Below, piece after piece: positions 28,501-39,498 of a DNA stretch of 64,000 bases. Below the pieces are notes generated by a model. The model made no database searches and was not told the DNA's origin. It saw nothing but the letters and a program-made list of their open reading frames with translations. Source of the stretch: Muricea muricata. Its lineage: Eukaryota > Cnidaria > Anthozoa > Malacalcyonacea > Plexauridae. The stretch spans positions 1,883,501 through 1,947,500 of the forward strand of contig OY979718.1 of assembly GCA_963855995.1 (NCBI GenBank). The letters run 5' to 3'. The translations under genes and the position numbers were made by a program. The first letter of the stretch is position 1. The number at the start of each line of letters is the position of its first letter.

Positions 28501-29841
28501 TTTTTCAGTCAGAAATCCAACATTTTAGAAAAAATGCTGCAAATATATATTTATATGTATAAATCATTTCACAATACAAGAAAAACTATACATTATAGTG
28601 ATAGTTGCTTTTTTTGGTTTTACAGTGATAGCGGTACTTGTTCTTTTGATTTCAAACAACACCCTTGTCTCATGGGGGTAGCCACGCACTTCAGACCCTT
28701 GCAGTTTACCTGAACTCAATCTTCTCTGAAAAACAGACCTAATGAAACAATCTGAAACAAACCCTGTTTTGATAGTTGTAAAATCAAAATATCCCCTCCA
28801 AATGTTCATCTTATATTTTATAGTAGTTGTCTTTTTCTATTTAATTTGTGGAGATGTTTAAGATGTATTTTAATATAAATACAGCTACATACCATACATG
28901 TATATTAGTTGAAGGAGAAAGAGATGTATTTAAAAAATGAAATCATAAAACGATGTATATAGTACCACACAGTCATGCTCTTACTGCTCAATAGCCATGT
29001 TTGCATCAGGTCATGCAAACATGGAAACTTCAATTTTTAAAAATTACAATGTTGATTACAGTTTTGTTATTTTATAACACAAAGAGCTAATGACTTCCAT
29101 GTTTGGACAGACTGATCCACTTCAAGATATTGCTCAAATTTGGGAAAAGCTTGAAAAACATTCGCCCACAGCTTGCGTTTTTTAAGTTTTCTCATCCCAA
29201 CAATGTTTGAATCAGGCCATCCAAACACAGAACAATGCATTAGGTATTTGTGTGATGTAAATACCTCTTTCAACATCATCATCAACAGTTGCTAGTAGAA
29301 AGAAATAATGTCATGATTAGCAGATATAAAGAAAACTAGTTATACACTGTGGCTATTATGATTGAGATTAAGATGGATGTAACAGACCTTTCTCATAATG
29401 ATGTCAAATGTTGATTTGAGATGTTACATGAAATTTGACCCACTTGGGAAAATTGATGAGGCAAATTTCATGTAATTACTTGCAGATTAAAACAGATTAA
29501 TATAAACTAATTTATAATACAATATTTTGCCACTTAAAATAATTTGGTTCGTGTACTCATCTGTCATCTGGGTTTAGCTAGCTTAACCTTCTATTATATC
29601 AACCAACAAAAACGAGCATTTTTGATAATATGTATCTAAATACTTTAAGCTATTAAGACATTGTCTGAATATTTGCAGTACAAATTTACGATATTCAATT
29701 TCCAAAATAAAGAAACTCACCGACACACAAGACAACAATATAAGCATAATATGACCACAAAACGATAGAAAATATAATCACAACTGGTAACCACTGCACT
29801 GCTCTTAAAAACAATTCTATCACATTCATAAGCTTTCCCAT
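22517..29841 (-). CDS. ZDHHC20-like: DHHC palmitoyltransferase, ZDHHC2/15/20 group, complete
   Basis: Nine minus-strand exons join in frame to 337 residues: 29841-29721, 28267-28173, 26114-26073, 25823-25754, 25648-25579, 24722-24569, 23739-23607, 23226-23097 and 22715-22517. The product S-acylates proteins at Golgi or plasma membranes. Exon 1 carries the first membrane helix ending WSYYAYIV; exon 2 carries the second, ending [14 protein letters not shown]. Exons 5-6 form the Cys-rich domain ([18 protein letters not shown], then [18 protein letters not shown]) with the catalytic DHHC. Exons 6-7 supply helices three and four and exon 7 ends in NRTTL, close to the family's NRTT motif. Exon 8 encodes SMRAPVF and NIRQVFGP, and the last exon an acidic tail ending TPDVVTFK. 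The motifs and helix order match vertebrate ZDHHC2/15/20, which are of similar length. All splice sites are GT-AG and phases agree at every joint. I cannot separate ZDHHC2, 15 and 20. Confidence 0.93.
24569..24722 (-). CDS. Catalytic exon of the DHHC palmitoyltransferase
   Basis: This is exon 6 of the gene spanning 22517-29841. It encodes the second half of the Cys-rich domain including Asp-His-His-Cys, where the Cys forms the acyl-enzyme intermediate, followed by [10 protein letters not shown] and the third membrane helix. The acceptor is TTACAG|A and the donor ACG|GTACGT. It enters in phase 2 and leaves in phase 0. Confidence 0.95.
25141..25287. repeat. Palindromic element with an internal duplication
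   Basis: TGGCGCACGCTCTGATCTCA on the left is mirrored by TGAGATCAGAGCGTGCGCCA on the right. In the centre, the arm ending ATGTGTTCATTTGTATA meets its inverted copy, and that copy is present twice in tandem (around 25201-25230 and 25232-25260). The tip-to-tip palindrome suggests a small foldback transposon that gained a duplicated half-arm. It lies in intron 5 of the palmitoyltransferase gene. Confidence 0.75.
26580..27680. repeat. 25-bp tandem satellite, about 43 units
   Basis: The unit is GTCACTCCAGACTGTCCCAGACACA with recurrent variants: CCCAGACACAG, CCATACACAG, CCAAGACACAG, and CAGCC for CAGTC. The array sits in intron 2 of the palmitoyltransferase gene. Since 25 is not a multiple of three, the array reads through all frames with a 25-residue peptide period, which creates long overlapping open frames (350 and 406 residues, plus strand). 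I regard these as by-products. The variant units recur in runs, as expected from unequal crossing-over. Confidence 0.95.
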
Positions 29842-30753
29842 TTTAGATATATTTTATCAACTACAGATTAATTTTTGCGACGTTTTTTTGTCCCTTTGTC
29901 GTAGAGAACAATTATGCAAAGAAAACAATATTTATTTGAGTATGAGTCGTGAAGGACTGGGTATGAATAGAATGGCAGTCTGGGAAGGCTTCGTATCAAA
30001 CACTACGAGACGATCAATGTGGAATGTTGAGAGAACAATTTGTATAGTTTGTTTCCAGAGCATTTTAGTAAAGGTTTGTTCGTGTGTGTTTTAAATAAAT
30101 GTATGCGAGAGTGACTAATTCTTGAAAAAATATTTTACGTGGCTATTTTTGTTTACACTATACACATAATACTATACATCTCATCTCTATACAAGATAAT
30201 ACTGTATCAATTATTATGAATGAGTATTTAGTAATTGTGTTTAGAAAAATGTTCTATTTTAGTAAGTATAGCTGTCTGTAGTGTAAAATTCAGAATCAGG
30301 AAGTGTTGCTGCATGTTCAACAAAAAATTTATCAGTAAAGTACTTGGTACAATGATAGCCCACTATCAAGTATCGCTTCTGTAGGGTTGACTCCATGTTT
30401 TAACCTTTGATGTCAGTTTTTGTTTGCTTCCTAAAAACGTAGAATTTAATTTTCAGAAGAATGAAGTCTAGCATGGACTTTAATAAAACCATTGATTTGT
30501 GATCATTTAAGAGAATTAAAATGAAAAGTGGCATGTGTTGGAAAGATGAAGCAAAATTTTTCCTGCCTTTATCCCCCCCTGCCTCTGCCCTATGGAATTA
30601 TCATATTGCCAATGGAAAGTAGGATGTCACCATGGTTTGCACAAACTATTGTATTTACTGAGGTTTGCCCCCACAGGGAGTGGGATTAGTATTAGATTAA
30701 CATGTTATTATAATAACTTTAGCGAGCATTGTGACGTATTTTGCGGGCTAAAA

Positions 30754-30988
30754 TATATTTTAAAAATTTGTCAAAAGCCCGGGGTTGGCTACGTTCGGGC
30801 TAAAATGATTCTGAGTCGGGCTAAAAACATATTTATGCCTGCGAACGTCAACTCTATTGTTATATTAGTACTGATCCCTGATAGTTATTACTAATGGTAG
30901 AAATTTCTGCTCTAATGCGTGAGTCAAATCCAAGCATGCCCATCCCCCCTGGGCCAACCCCGGGCTTTTGACAAATTTTTAAAATATG
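30754..30988. repeat. Inverted repeat with 34-bp arms
   Basis: ATATTTTAAAAATTTGTCAA followed by AAGCCCGGGGTTGG (30754-30787) reappears inverted at 30954-30988. The right arm overlaps the start of the larger inverted repeat at 30915-31571, so one element appears to be inserted into or recombined with the other. Confidence 0.6.
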
Positions 30989-31571
30989 TGGTTAATCCCG
31001 GGGGCAGGGTAAAATACATGTGAAAATGCCTTGCAGTGGGAAAAAAGTTGTCAGCAAATTCCCCTCCCAGGGGACACCTGAAACCCTAAATCCAAATTGT
31101 TTTTGAAATAGGCATAATAATTCTGTTTATTTTATGCTTCGTATAAATCATATATACGATTATTGAAATAATATATATTTTTAAGAAGCATAAAATAAAC
31201 AGAATTTATATTATGCATATTTCAAAAACAATTTGGGTTTAGGGTTTGAATACAGTCTATCATGTTATTTTAATATTCAATACAATATTTCAATACAGTC
31301 TAATTACTAGTACTACAAACAATAAGTAGAAACATTATTTGGAACCTTCTTTTATATCATATTATATTGACATATATTTTGATATTGTTTGAAACTGGTT
31401 TGAGTATGTTGTTGTGTATTATTATTGGTTCTAAAATAATAGTATCATCATTTCAAATGCCCCACCCCTGGGCAGAGGTTCACATGCCAATGTCCCTCCC
31501 CTGGGATGTACTAGACAGGCAAATGCCCTGAGGGGGGGGGGGATGGGCATGCTTGGATTTGACTCATGCAT
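30915..31571. mobile_element. Foldback element containing a second palindrome
   Basis: The outer arms begin ATGCGTGAGTCAAATCCAAG and end with the inverted CTTGGATTTGACTCATGCAT, each running into a C- or G-rich block. Inside, 31081-31248 is an independent palindrome of about 168 bp whose arms (AAACCCTAAATCCAAATTG and its inverse) are strongly conserved. The layout suggests one MITE inside another. No coding capacity is seen. Confidence 0.65.
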
Positions 31572-31906
31572 AAAGTCAGCATGCTGATGATGTCATTAAT
31601 ACAAACAGAAATTTGATGTAAAGGATTTTTTCAAGATGTTATATTAACTGCCTGAGAAAGTGTCATTCCTCATAATGTCAATATCAATTTTGTATCAGTG
31701 TTTTAGATAGAGAAACATCCCATGCATTATTATGCCTTATCATTGCCCCTGACCAGAACCATTTAAAAACATTAGCCCTTATAATGCTGAATATTTTGAG
31801 TCAATGACCATCAGTTAAGTATAATGGTAACCAAAGTTTCCTTGTAGGTTTCGTTTAATGTCACGTGGGTAAAAAGATGAAAGAAACTAAAGGGTAACAA
31901 AACAAG

Positions 31907-34900
31907 ATGCCAGGAGCAACTGTTACAAATGCAATCATTGAAGTATGGCAGGAAAATTTGGAGGAAGAATTTTCAAAGATGAGAGACACAGTGTTGAATT
32001 ATCATTATATTGCAATGGTAATACTGTACTGCATGTTTAAAAGACAAAATGATTTACTATCGATTATGCTAGTGATGTGTGACACATTGTGAAACAATAT
32101 AGATGACCTAGCTGATTTGACCATTTAATTAACTTTCCCATCATGCAAGCAAATCATGACACTTTATCTGTATAAGGGACATGTGAATTTGAATTAGTCA
32201 TATTATTACTACTGATGAATTTAAGATCTGAGCTTGTGGATTGAAATAATGACCAGAACGTTAAAATAGTGATAATTAGATGTGATAATATGTTAGGAGA
32301 ATTCATTACTTGCTGAAGTTATATGCCCATTATTTTAGCATTTACATTGATGATGGTTGAAACCCGAAATATATGATTACTCTACATGTTAAGTAGAAAA
32401 TAATGGAAACTCTGAATAATTTCATTGTGATTTAATATCAAAGTTTTAATATCCTGATGATGACTGTATATTAGTCGAAACATTGATATTTGATCACAAT
32501 GAAATTACCCGGAGTTTCTATTATTTTGTACTTTATTAAATTATTTAGTGGTTACTGAAAGTTTCTGTACGCATTCTTAACCTGCGTATCTGTGACATCA
32601 CCAGATCTATCCTCATGTAAGAAGCATAGCCGGAGATATATTACAGTATTTATATAAACATGTTAATAAAACCTCTACAGTTTGGTTGCAAAGTCACGAA
32701 GAATGCCGTAGTGCATCTATTATGATGTTCAATTCTGTTTGTGTTGTAGGATACAGAATTTCCTGGTGTAGTTGCCCGACCTATTGGTGAATTTAAAAGC
32801 ACATCTGATTATCAATACCAACTTTTGAAATGTAATGTTGACTTACTGAAGATTATTCAGTTGGGATTAACATTCTATGATGACAATGGTAATCAACCTC
32901 CTGGTGGTGGAACTTGGCAGTTCAACTTCAAGTTTAATTTAACGTATGTTCACTTCTCTTATTATTTGACTTGATTTTTTCTGTTCCTGATCACTCTTGG
33001 GTGAGCAGATTTACCCAACAGGCTATTGCCCAATTGACAGGGGATCCGAGGTACCTACGGTTTAATGTCCTTATTCAAGAACAGGTGAAAGGCTTACCAT
33101 TTACTAATACTATGCAAAGATAGCCTGCTGAGCTGGCGGTTTTAAGGGGCTGGGAGTTGGAGTTGCATGTAGTAAGTCCAACCAAGGCTTGATCCTTAAC
33201 CTTCCAGCTTGCATGACAGGAGTGTGGGCACAACACCACTGCCTAAACACCATCAATAAAGTAGAAATTAAGGGTTAAACATTTTGGAACATACCATACT
33301 GTTACTGCTAAGTGCTAACCTGTCATATGCTACTACCTGAAGTCTGAATAAAGAAAACATTTCAGTGTTTTTACACTTGACTTTATTCCTAAACCCTAAT
33401 GATAAGCTAATAAAGTCAAAACATAGAATTACGGTGGTTGTGTATCACACGTGAAATCTAACTATCAAACTCAGGGTCAAATTTTACTCTTTTAAACACT
33501 TACTATATACAAAAAAGGGTGCATAATAGTTTGGCAAAAAGTTGCATAATATAAAAAGGAGGGTATTCAGATATCCTTTCTGCATTGTGTAGTACTGTAG
33601 GACGGTATACTTTGTCGCGAGTCATTTCATGCATATAAGAAATCTGCATGTTTAAATTTAAAGTTGGTCTTTATGATTACGTTAGGGAAGATATGTATGC
33701 CCAAGAGTCTATTGAGCTTCTTGATCGATCTGGGATAAAATTTAAACAGCACGAAGAACATGGAATAGACGTAGAAAATTTTGCGGAATTATTAACAACA
33801 TCAGGAATTGTTTTATGTGATGAAATCAAGTGGCTTTCATTTCACAGGTATGATTAGTAGGATTATTGTCGCTGCACAATTCTGAAAACCAGTCCTAACG
33901 ACCGCTATTTCAAGTACGCTGTTCTTTGAAATCTCATAAATTGAGGGTTGATAAGATTTAGCAGCGTATATGTTTTACCACATGAGTTTTGATGGGACGA
34001 TCGAGGCAATAATATCTGATATGAGTAATATGTTAGTGTTAGACTTACCGCGCAAAAACGCTCAATAATGCCTAGCAATAACTGTGCGCCGGCTTTTCAC
34101 GCATAATCTACACTCACAGAAACGTCTAAGCTCATGCATTTATCTCAATATTATATTTAGCTTGCTTGAATAAATACATATATATATATATATATGCTAA
34201 ATGGCTTAAAAGAAGTCGTTTAGAAGTTTGGAGGTTAGTTCTGTCCATATATTTCTTTTAAATAAACCACATACCGTGTGTTTCCCAGATGGGTGCCACG
34301 AAATTAAACAATTTTTGACCGCAGCCCACGGCTTAATACTTCTCGCGTGATTTCAAAGTATTCCGTTCTATAGTGATAACGTGACATGATATTAATATGC
34401 GTTTTTGTAGTGGGTATGACTTTGGTTATCTTCTCAAAGTTCTCAATAATACCAATCTCCCGGATGAAGAAGCAGAATTCTTTGAGTTGTTGAAAATATT
34501 CTTTCCTCGGATATATGATGTAAAATATTTAATGAAAAGTTGTAAGAATCTCAAGGGAGGACTGCAAGAGGTCTCTGAACTGTTAGAGGTAAGAAAATGG
34601 TGGAGTGCTAGTCTTGCTGGTCAAACCAAGCAATAATTGTTGAAGAAATATTCATGTCGAGACAGTCCAGAAAATCTGTCGATGTTTTTGTCTTTTTCTT
34701 TTTATGTTTATAACAAAGTAACATACGTGTATATGTACGCAGAAACATTGTCCTTTTTGGTTATACCAAAATTTTAAAAATAAATATAAAATACTCCAAT
34801 ACTTCATATGACGATTTTCCAAAAATCCACGTACAGTAAGATGACGGTTCTTGGATTAAAGAACACGCAGGTGAGAAGTAATTTTAAATTGAATCTTTCT

Positions 34901-35625
34901 ATTGTAGCTTGAACGAGTGGGTCCACAGCACCAGGCTGGAAGTGATAGCATGTTAACTGGTGCTTCTTTCTTTAAAATGAGAGAGGTAAGAACTTCAATA
35001 TTTCCTTGCTTTTGTATTTCTTGCTTTTCTTGTTCTTGCATCATTGTTTTCTTGCTACATTTCTGCTCTGCAAAAGGTCCAAATTTCTATATTTCGTACT
35101 AATGCTTGTTACTTAATTTTATTCTGGAGAAAAAAAAGATTAGTATTTTGAGATAATTGAGAGACTGCATGTACAAAGCTTTTTATCGCTAAATAGTAAA
35201 AATAAAACTGAAAAAGGTTTCTTACTTTGCCTAACCAACCTGAACGACAGAAACAATTAAACAATTGTATCTGTTGCCCTTGTCGTACAAAGTTTTGAAT
35301 TACGCTGTGTTTCCATCTCGATGCTGTAACCTTGCAACGTATGTAGCGTTATAGTGGAGATAGGTCTCCTGAGCCGTTGTATAAAACGTTCTCTCATTTA
35401 ATTTTTTATACAAAAGACTGACGTCATTTTGTCCATTTTTTGCTCTTGAACACTTGCTCCTGTGGATGTAATGATCGTGACTTTCTATGTATTTGCTAGA
35501 TGTTCTTTGAAGACAAGATAGATGATGCAAAATATTGTGGACATCTGTATGGACTTGGAACATCTTACGCCAACAATGGCGGGCAAGCTTACAGTGGACC
35601 TAACTTGCAAGTGACCTCATCCTAA
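31907..35625 (+). CDS. CNOT7-like: CCR4-NOT deadenylase subunit, CNOT7/CNOT8 (CAF1), complete
   Basis: Six exons join in frame to 282 residues: 31907-32017, 32750-32943, 33686-33847, 34411-34588, 34908-34985 and 35500-35625 (TAA 35623). The product is the DEDD-type 3'-5' exoribonuclease that shortens mRNA poly(A) tails in the CCR4-NOT complex. Exon 2 begins with the exonuclease motif [15 protein letters not shown], whose Asp and Glu bind metal. Later motifs are the [12 protein letters not shown] block with its catalytic Asp, and [17 protein letters not shown] carrying Asp and the supporting residues. The tail [20 protein letters not shown] is typical of CNOT7/8. The length is close to the vertebrate 285-292 residues. 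The start at 31907 matches the family N-terminus ([13 protein letters not shown]). All introns are GT-AG. Nothing is missing, and the gene looks functional and under strong constraint. Confidence 0.97.
32393..32531 (+). repeat. Inverted repeat enclosing a hammerhead-like core
   Basis: This lies in intron 1 of the CNOT7-like gene. Arms AAACTCTGAATAATTTCATT and AATGAAATTACCCGGAGTTT pair imperfectly. Between them are CTGATGA (32454-32460), a GACT/AGTC hairpin and GAAA (32477-32480), the same core arrangement as at 5697-5723. The flanks AATATC and GATATT also pair. This is consistent with the ribozyme-bearing end of a Penelope-like or related retroelement, but the cleavage-site helix is not clear. 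Confidence 0.4.
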
Positions 35626-36364
35626 TATAGACACAAATCTTTTCATTCATTTTTAACTTTTACCTTTGTTAATCATTACATACGACAAAGATGGACGGTT
35701 TTAGTTTGGAAGAAGAATGCTTATTGCATTGTTAATATTATATAACAAATCTCAAATCTTTTTATCATTATTTTAATTATATACATTTTACATGCAATTG
35801 ATTTATGCTGCATGGGCTACGTATTAAAATTGGCGCTTAGTTATATAAGGCCGAGAAATTACTTTTTGGTTTATATTCTATGGATGGAACTCAAATTTAA
35901 TGAGATCGTCGATCAGTTAATCAACCTACACAAAGGTATCGTTTTATTGCAAATAATAACATGTTCTAATTGTTATATTGCAGTATTTTACTGAAACCTG
36001 ACAAAGGAAGTTGTTGTTGAGGGACAAAGTTGCAGAAAGCATTTATGTACAATCTAATTGTTTCATATATTTCTGGATCATTTTACTGATCCAGATAGGT
36101 GTAGACTTTTCAAAAGTTTGTATCGACTTTCATCGAAAACACACATAGTTTGCTCTTTAGTCTTAGCTCCACCATAGCCTTTCATAAGTCACCCGCGCCC
36201 AAGGGCCCTGGGCACTAGCGAATGATTTAGTGAATCGATGTATTCTCTTGTGCATGCCCATTCGCAGGTTGGTGTGGAGCTTAATTAAAACTGTCAGAGT
36301 TGTTGTTTTGAATACAATGCGTAACAATATTCATATAATTGTAGGGTTGCTCTCTATGAATTAA

Positions 36365-36725
36365 AGTAAACCATAGATTGCGAGCAATCTCTAAAGGAAA
36401 TGAGTTGATGAAAGGAAGGACTGCAGACAACTCAGGAAGAAATGAAATACGCGTTGCCCAGATGACGCAAAATTCCCATCCGTCAAAATCGATGTGTCCG
36501 AAAAAGCAAGTACGTAATACGAGAATACAAGCCTCAAAAGGAAATGGATTTGTACTACAGCGTATTAGATTTGACTGTCGGACATATTGATTTCGACCAA
36601 TGCGAGTTTTGCGTTGTGTGTGTAACGCGTATTTCATTTCTTCCCGTGGTGCGTGCAGTCCCTCATTTCATAAACATCTTTCCTTTAGGGACTGCTCGTA
36701 GTCTTACGCAAACCACGAAACGAAT
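36365..36725. mobile_element. Diverged foldback element
   Basis: The left arm contains CTCTAAAGGAAATGAG, GGACTGCA and GAAGAAATGAAATACGCGTT. The right arm has the inverted forms AACGCGTATTTCATTTCTTC, TGCAGTCC and CTTTCCTTTAGGGACTGCTC. The arms meet near 36570-36585 (TGTCGGACATA). Divergence is substantial, implying an old insertion. Confidence 0.6.
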
Positions 36726-37347
36726 TCTTTAGATTTAGTATCAACAGACCGTCTTGTTTGGTGTTCAATAGGAGGGCTCATTTTTCTGGAGGCACAAGTA
36801 TAGGCTATATATATTCTATACAGTGAAAATACTATATTGCAAGAATAGCATCATAACGTTGTCCTTGTATTGTCGGCCAAAATGGTTCGCCTCGTTTTGG
36901 GAGAATTCCAGAACCCACTACCATACAATTTACAGGGTCGGACGTATAAAAAATACAATCCTAGGTTCGAATAGAAATTTAGGAAAGCAGAAAGATAACC
37001 ATTACCAAGCTGTATACCGTTTGAAAGCCACACAATTTAGCCTCTGACAATGTCTAACCTGTCAAGCTAGCGATAAATGTAGCTTTCAGACAAAATAGTT
37101 GGAAAATTTAATTTTTGAGATAGATATTGAAGATGGTTGCAGTCAATTTCCCTTAAAAATTTTTTATAACTTCCTTTGATCCCTTTGTGAGTCACTTGAA
37201 CATGTTCATTAACTGCCCTAATGTTCTGCTACAAGTTGTTTTCATCCAGAGTCTGTATTTATTACCACTTAATAACCCTTAGAAAATGTCCGCCGCCTTC
37301 ACGTCACTCTACGAAATCTGCTCTCTTAATGTTGTCTCGTTTGAAAG

Positions 37348-37581
37348 AGATTCTAAAATAAGAAGTCTATTACAAAATTTTTATATCTTTTTTACTTCGG
37401 CAGATGTTCTTACCTAAATCATCGAACTGTCCGCCATCATGGATTAATTTTTAACCTTAATGTTTTGGTCACAAATATCCAAGATAGCGGACAACTAAAG
37501 ATTTCAATTAAAAATATCTCACCAAATAAGGCAGATATAAAAATTTTGTAATAGACTTCTGTATATCGTTTTGGAGTCTCT
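37348..37581. mobile_element. Inverted-repeat element
   Basis: AAGTCTATTACAAAATTTTT ATATC on the left is mirrored by GATAT AAAAATTTTGTAATAGACTT on the right. Within it, GTCCGCCATCATGGAT and ATCCAAGATAGCGGAC form a second inverted pair. The boundaries may extend further, since the flanks around 37139 and 37615 also share AATTTCCCTT-like words. Confidence 0.55.
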
Positions 37582-37804
37582 GTCAAGACAATAAAAATTT
37601 TTGTTGCCATTTCCCTTTAACGATCTGCACACTAAATTTGGCAAGTTGCGACACGGGGATGTCTTTCATTGTGCTAAAAATTGAACTGCTATGTGCGGAA
37701 AATTACTTGGGCCATGCACCCTTTATAATTACGATTGACGACATGATCACATACAAATTTCGAAGCTTCTCAAAATGACCGCTTCTCGCAAATTTATTCT
37801 GCTG

Positions 37805-38053
37805 CAGGGACCGCGGAGGGGGGTGGCTGGCTGGGCGAAAGCCCCACCAATAATTTTTGTTCAATAACATATGTTTGCATTAAAAATATAAGAATCGAGG
37901 CAAAAACTATATGCCACTTCATGATGATTATTGAAATTAGAAGTGTTTCCAGGCATCTCAGGGCTCTTGATTTCAAAAGTTTCTCTTCTAGATATCTCGC
38001 ACCTTCGGTGCTCGATTAGCCCCACCGATAAAAAAAACGCTCCGCGGTCCCTG
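37805..38053. mobile_element. MITE with CAGGGACCGCGGA tips
   Basis: The tips CAGGGACCGCGGA and TCCGCGGTCCCTG are perfect inverted copies, and internal words (AGCCCCACC...) are also shared near the ends. TGCTG flanks both sides directly, giving a possible 5-bp target duplication, but the flanking CTG repeats the tip bases, so this could be chance. CAGGG-type tips occur in hAT and related elements. Confidence 0.65.
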
Positions 38054-39498
38054 TGCTGAAGTTATTATTTGCTTGAAATGAACAAGTGATACCTCTCGTT
38101 AAACAGACAAAACATCAGGCTAAAAATTAAACTTAAAACGATGACATGACGAAAGTTTATTTTATACAGCATCAAAGATGGTAGCTAGCATTTTTTTTTA
38201 TGCACCCTGTACACCAATACTCCGCGTCTCGCGCACTTGTAAAGGGCCTACTTTGGTAAATGCGCCAAAAGTTATAATAATACAGTAAAAATGCAATCAG
38301 GATAATAATGAGGATTTTTTCACGCGTTTCAACCAATGAAAAAGCCTCTTTTTTAATTGTATACTATAAAAAAGTATTACTGGTAATTGCCGCTATAAAC
38401 ATTCCATGTGTGCTCACGCGGTTAGGCCTCTGTTCTCTTTTGAATTTGACAATGACAAATGTACCATGTATTAAACGGGCCAGTGCACGGAAAGAATTTG
38501 AAATTAATCGGTTTTTGAAACCGTGCGTTTTACCTTTGTTGCAGAAAGCGCTTGTATGACTGTGTTTTTAAGAACAAATACAAATATAATTCTTTTAAAT
38601 CAGTGAGTTACATTTTTAGTTTTTGCATTGTAAAACACAAGTTGGACTTGGGTATTACGCAACGTATATTTGTGGTTGTACACTCAGTTGCACAACTTCC
38701 AGCAGCCTTACAATTATTGTCACTGTCAGTGTCAAAATGCCAAACTATTTAGAACTGAACAGACAGACTACGCTACATCCTGGCTACATTGATTTCTGAA
38801 GCTTACTGAGTTTTTCATTACTACAGGCTAAAAAGACATTCACTTACACGATTTTGTTGTATGGTATCCTATAGGTGCCATACAATGAAACGAGACGATG
38901 TACGAAAAGTTCAACCGCGCAAGCCATGATGCCTTGGAAATCATAACTAATATACCTGCTCTAATACTCGCATCTCATTAATCATGTATCCTTATATATT
39001 ATACGTGCTTTACCGGTTGGAATAATTGGGTTTTTAGTTATTACTATAAAACCTTTAATTTCATGCTTCGTGACATTCGTACCAGCTGTTAATTAACCAT
39101 GTTTAGTATAAATCAGCACATTTAATAATAACTGAATTAAGGAGGAATTTTGGTAAGCGCGCGAAAAATGCTGTAATTGTTTTGCTTTTATTTTTATACC
39201 TATTACTCATCAAAATGGATATTATTATGCAAATGTTGTCCAGTTGTTCAATTTAACACAACACCGGTGCAATTAGTTAGAATAGGGCTTTTATCTGTGG
39301 CTATCTACCTATCTCTGAACTGATTTTCGACCTGTCAAGTGCCTGTCAACATGAACCAATCATAAGCGAGATTAGATTGATGATGGTGAATAGGGTATCA
39401 AGTGAATTATTAAATTCCTTTCATTGTGATTCTGCAAGCTGACGTGCTGTAGACTGTAGTTCGCAACCTGAAAAACCGCAAGAAAACGTGAGTAAATC

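Larger units (their letters stand above)
29842..31906. other. Gap between divergent genes (palmitoyltransferase and CNOT7-like)
   Basis: The two genes are transcribed away from each other, so both promoters lie here. The interval contains inverted-repeat elements listed separately (30754-30988 and 30915-31571). No coding sequence is supported; an open frame at 30592-30894 is largely repeat-derived. Confidence 0.5.
35626..39498. other. Gap without a supported gene, with three inverted-repeat elements
   Basis: This is the 3' side of the CNOT7-like gene. It contains inverted-repeat elements at 36365-36725, 37348-37581 and 37805-38053. No exon set was recognised. The open frames here lie in repeat arms or are short. 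Confidence 0.5.

Noticed and set aside
36378-36732. Frames of 60-118 residues around 36.4-36.7 kb
   Set aside because: They coincide with the arms of a diverged foldback element.
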